A stretch of 21,183 nt of DNA from Purshia tridentata. Taxonomy: Eukaryota; Streptophyta; Magnoliopsida; Rosales; Rosaceae. The stretch is taken from the NCBI GenBank assembly GCA_003254885.1, contig QANT01001511.1:1-21183 (forward strand), in the 5' to 3' direction. The translations under genes and the position numbers were made by a program. Shown here one piece after another: positions 19,102 through 21,183 of this stretch. A model generated the notes under the pieces. That model saw only the letters and a list, made by a program, of their open reading frames with translations. It was not told the DNA's origin and did not search any database. Each line of letters opens with the position of its first letter. Position 1 is the first letter of the stretch.

Positions 19102-19350
19102 GACCCTGCGTGCACGTATGGCAGTTTGTTGGCCCTGCATGTGTATGACAGACTCCGGCTTTGCACATGTATGGCAGGATTATTGGCCCTGTATGCGTAC
19201 GGCAGATTGTAGGCCCTGCGCATGTACGGCAGGATTATTGGCCCTGCATGCGTACGGCAGGTTGTAGGCCCTGCGCATGTAACGGCAGGATTATTAGCCC
19301 TGCATGTGTACGGCAGGCTGTGGGTCCTGCGCATGTACGGCAAGTTAGCT
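19102..19350 (+). repeat. 27-28 bp minisatellite, nine units (3' LTR)
   Basis: Same unit family as 15413-15580. Two unit types alternate in the middle (ending GGATTATT or GGTTGTA), so the array may have expanded by about 55-bp double units. One unit has an extra A (CATGTAACGGC). Confidence 0.9.
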
Positions 19351-20023
19351 GGATGTGGATTAGGTGATAGTTTCCTTATCTTGTCAGTTTACAGATTGAT
19401 TTTTGGTTATTAGATTACAGTCCTTGTTTAATAATTTCAGACTTGATCAGATTTATTGATTTCTAAGAGTTTTTTTAAAACGGATTTGAAATTGGTAATT
19501 ATTTTCCCTTTCGTGAATTTTATGAAATGCTTTAAAGCTGGGGAATCTCAAAGAGTGACAGTGAGGTGTTGACAAACTTTGAATTTAAAGGATTAGGCGA
19601 GAATGGATTATCGTGGTTTGAGTAACAAGGGTCATTTGAGATTAAACGTTTAAGTAAGAGTTTGGAGTATCAGTGGGTATTAATTAAGGATTAAGTTGGA
19701 TTCTAAGTAAGGATCAGTGGTTATTGTTCGAGGATTAGTGAATTCCAGTTGGAGAATTTAGTTGGATTCCAGGTCGGGATCTTGTGGACTATTTCGAGGT
19801 GATTTTCAGTTTAGAGGTTAAATTGAGGATGATCGAGGTATTACTGATCATAGTGAAATTGATTGGTTTATAGGATTTGGTGATCAGGTTAAGAATTGTG
19901 ATTTCTAGTTTGTGAACTGATTGTGATTCGAGGCATTAAGGTGGTTCTTGATTTGATTATTTTACTGAATTATTAATTTGAGGTTACAATTAGATTTCAC
20001 TCATACGAGCTCTAGTGAGCTTA

Positions 20024-20045
20024 CCGGGTTTGTGTTTAAACCTGG
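20024..20045 (+). other. Conserved hairpin near the 3' end of the 3' LTR
   Basis: CCGGGTTT - GTGTTT - AAACCTGG, 8 pairs with one G-U. It is the counterpart of 16206-16227. A perfect GTAAAA-GG-TTTTAC palindrome follows at 20169-20182. Confidence 0.5.
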
Positions 20046-20203
20046 TGCACCTTTGGTTGGGTGCAGGGTTTGTTTTGTAGGTTAAGCAGGCTGAGGAGAC
20101 AGTGGAGAGAAGACGAGGTAATGGGACCAGTAGCATTTCAGAAATTGGTTTTACAGTTTGATTTTCATGTAAAAGGTTTTACAGCTTGGTTGTATAAATG
20201 TAC

Positions 20204-20297
20204 TTTTGTAAGTTACAGTTGTTTTCAGTAAATTATTTTATATTCATGGCTTTTGTAAGTTACAGTTGTTTTCAGTAAATTATTTTATATTCATGGC
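20204..20297 (+). repeat. Perfect 2 x 47 bp tandem duplication (3' LTR only)
   Basis: Copies at 20204-20250 and 20251-20297 are identical, beginning TTTTGTAAGTTACAG and ending ATATTCATGGC. The 5' LTR has a single diverged copy. Identity of the copies means the duplication is younger than most LTR divergence. Confidence 0.95.
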
Positions 20298-20337
20298 TTA
20301 CAGTTTCAGAAAAGGGCTTACAGTTTCAGAAAAGGGC
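20298..20337 (+). repeat. Perfect 2 x 20 bp tandem duplication (3' LTR only)
   Basis: TTACAGTTTCAGAAAAGGGC twice in a row, directly after the 47-bp duplication. Confidence 0.95.
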
Positions 20338-20404
20338 CCACAGTTTCAGGAAACAGTTTCAGTTTTCAGTTGTTTATCATGTGCCCGAGGGTCGGGGCGT
20401 TACA

Positions 20405-20409
20405 GCTTA
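20405..20409 (+). repeat. Target-site duplication of the nested LTR element, right copy
   Basis: GCTTA, matching GTTTA at 13482-13486 except one base. Confidence 0.75.
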
Positions 20410-20740
20410 TCCATTAGTTACTAGTTTCTGCTTTCTCTGATTCCATGTATTTTTCACTGATGGAGTTGAGATAGGTTTTTGCAGTGTGGCTCTTCTCAGT
20501 GCCACCTTTCACAATGTCAGCCATGGTCCTTTTGATTATGAGAAGGGCCATTATGTTTTTTTTTTTTTCCAATTTCTCAAATTTACCTTTTTCATCTGCA
20601 GTATTTGTTGGAGTCAGTGCATCTGGTTTCTCCTCTCTTAGTGCCAAATCTAGAGCATTGAGCCTCAATAAAATTTCAATGGCTTACCTCCATTTCTTGA
20701 AATTGTGTCCATTGAGTGGTTCAATGTTGGAGAAACTCAT
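20405..20740 (-). pseudogene. Copia gag relic, N-terminal half
   Basis: Gag is the particle-forming protein of Ty1/Copia elements. From ATG at 20740 the minus strand reads MSFSNIEPLNGHNFKKWR, a TAA at 20684-20686 in place of a likely Gln, then AIEILLRLNALDLALREEKP, FEKLEKKKNIMALLIIKRTM, ADIVKGGTEKSHTAKTYLNS, ISEKYMESEKAETSN. The LNG-NFxxWK start and LDLALREEKP are typical of the plant Copia gag (UBN2-like) family. A 1-base deletion near 20420 shifts the frame just before the insertion point. The rest of gag continues at 13481-13201. Confidence 0.9.
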
Positions 20741-21183
20741 GGATGCTCTAGTTTTAAGAACAAATAAATCAAATAATGCTCAGAAACTTGATTTATTAAA
20801 CTGATATGAGATGAATGATTTTCTATACATATGTATTAGAAAGAACACATTCTCATACTTAGAATTTCTCAGCCATCTGAACTTAGATTTGGTGTAGTTC
20901 ATGCAGTCAAGACTTCATTCATGTTTCTCAGTCTATTATGATTTTATTTATTCCATTGCCTTTTCTGCGCTTTGTTTAGCAGCAAGTACAGATGGAAGAA
21001 ATATTTTTTTTATAAGTAGACTAAGAACATGCTATTATGTGATTCAACGATTCTAAAACATTAAACTTATTCTTTATATTACAGAAAGATAAATAAATCT
21101 TGTGATTTTTACCATAATGTCTTGAATAGGATGCTAATCATGTAGAAGTATTTGTAATATCTATCATGATAAGCATTTGTTCA
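20741..21183 (-). other. AT-rich leader upstream of the Copia gag relic
   Basis: No coding frame. By position it should hold the Copia 5' leader and possibly part of the 5' LTR, but I find no clear TGGTATCAGAGC primer site and no LTR edge. A weak ATATCAG near 20800 is not enough to call. Confidence 0.45.

Larger units (their letters stand above)
13487..20404 (+). mobile_element. Non-autonomous LTR retrotransposon (Tekay/Del-like ends), complete
   Basis: Two LTRs of 3016 and 2867 bp start TGTAACACCCC and flank a 1035-bp internal region with a tRNA-iMet primer-binding site and a polypurine tract. A near-matching 5-bp target duplication surrounds it, and the interrupted Copia gag rejoins across it. 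The TGTAACACCCC start and the GAGGACGCAATTCTTTTAAG plus GGGGGTAGA context before the 3' LTR resemble plant chromovirus (Tekay/Del) elements. No gag or pol sequence is present, so movement would have depended on proteins from a related element. The LTR-heavy, protein-free plan recalls LARD-type derivatives, with an even shorter internal part. Confidence 0.9.
17538..20404 (+). repeat. 3' LTR of the nested element (2867 bp)
   Basis: It runs from TGTAACACCCCA to GTCGGGGCGTTACA. The ends form a TGTAAC-GCCCC type inverted repeat. It is collinear with 13487-16502 but lacks the extra segments at 14216-14297 and 14329-14709. In turn it carries three more minisatellite units (19102-19350), a 47-bp duplication (20204-20297) and a 20-bp duplication (20298-20337). 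Confidence 0.93.

Noticed and set aside
18953..19413. Repetitive Ala/Cys/Tyr/Gly-rich proteins readable from the minisatellite on both strands
   Set aside because: The 27-28 bp unit keeps several frames open by chance; unit number and frame differ between the two LTRs.
20741..20830. ATATCAG near 20800 on the minus strand as a Copia primer-binding site
   Set aside because: Only a partial match to TGGTATCAGAGC and no LTR end next to it.

Overview
This window reads as transposon-packed, probably heterochromatic DNA from a flowering plant. The evidence is the set of plant transposable-element lineages (CACTA/En-Spm, Ty3/Gypsy of the Tat type, Ty1/Copia, a Tekay/Del-like LTR element), plant-style short GT-AG introns, and microsatellites. 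I see no intact host gene, no RNA gene and no CRISPR array. Every coding region is a transposon relic carrying stop codons and frameshifts. The plant species cannot be told from the sequence.

Layout, left to right. (1) 1 to about 7830: a degraded CACTA element on the minus strand. It has a subterminal region full of GGCGACGAA/TTCGTCGCC palindromes (1-1815), a relic of the second CACTA protein (Transposase_24, Ptta/En/Spm family; 2094-3953) and a nearly full-length TNP2 transposase relic (4084-7721). (2) About 7830-13200: a 5'-complete, 3'-truncated Tat-type Gypsy element on the minus strand. It has its 5' LTR (12661-13200), a primer-binding site, gag, protease, reverse transcriptase, two RNase H domains and the start of integrase, where it breaks off against the CACTA. 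A 592-bp solo LTR (11021-11612) with a 4-bp CTAG target duplication splits its gag. (3) 13201-13481 and 20405-20740: two halves of one Copia gag relic on the minus strand. (4) 13487-20404: a complete non-autonomous LTR retrotransposon (about 3.0-kb and 2.9-kb LTRs around only about 1.0 kb of non-coding internal DNA) inserted into that Copia gag. Removing it rejoins the gag sequence. (5) 20741-21183: AT-rich leader of the Copia element.

The insertions give a partial history. The Copia element was hit by the Gypsy element (whose LTR begins exactly where Copia gag similarity ends) and by the non-autonomous element. The Gypsy element was later hit by the solo-LTR family. A deletion or rearrangement then fused the Gypsy integrase to the CACTA 5' side near 7830. 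Many premature stops are of the C-to-T/G-to-A kind expected from decay of methylated cytosines. The most noteworthy observations are a 40-bp phased heat-shock-element-like array in the solo LTR, independent tandem duplications in the two LTRs of the nested element (one with an intron-like segment), and an LTR minisatellite whose unit number differs between the LTRs.
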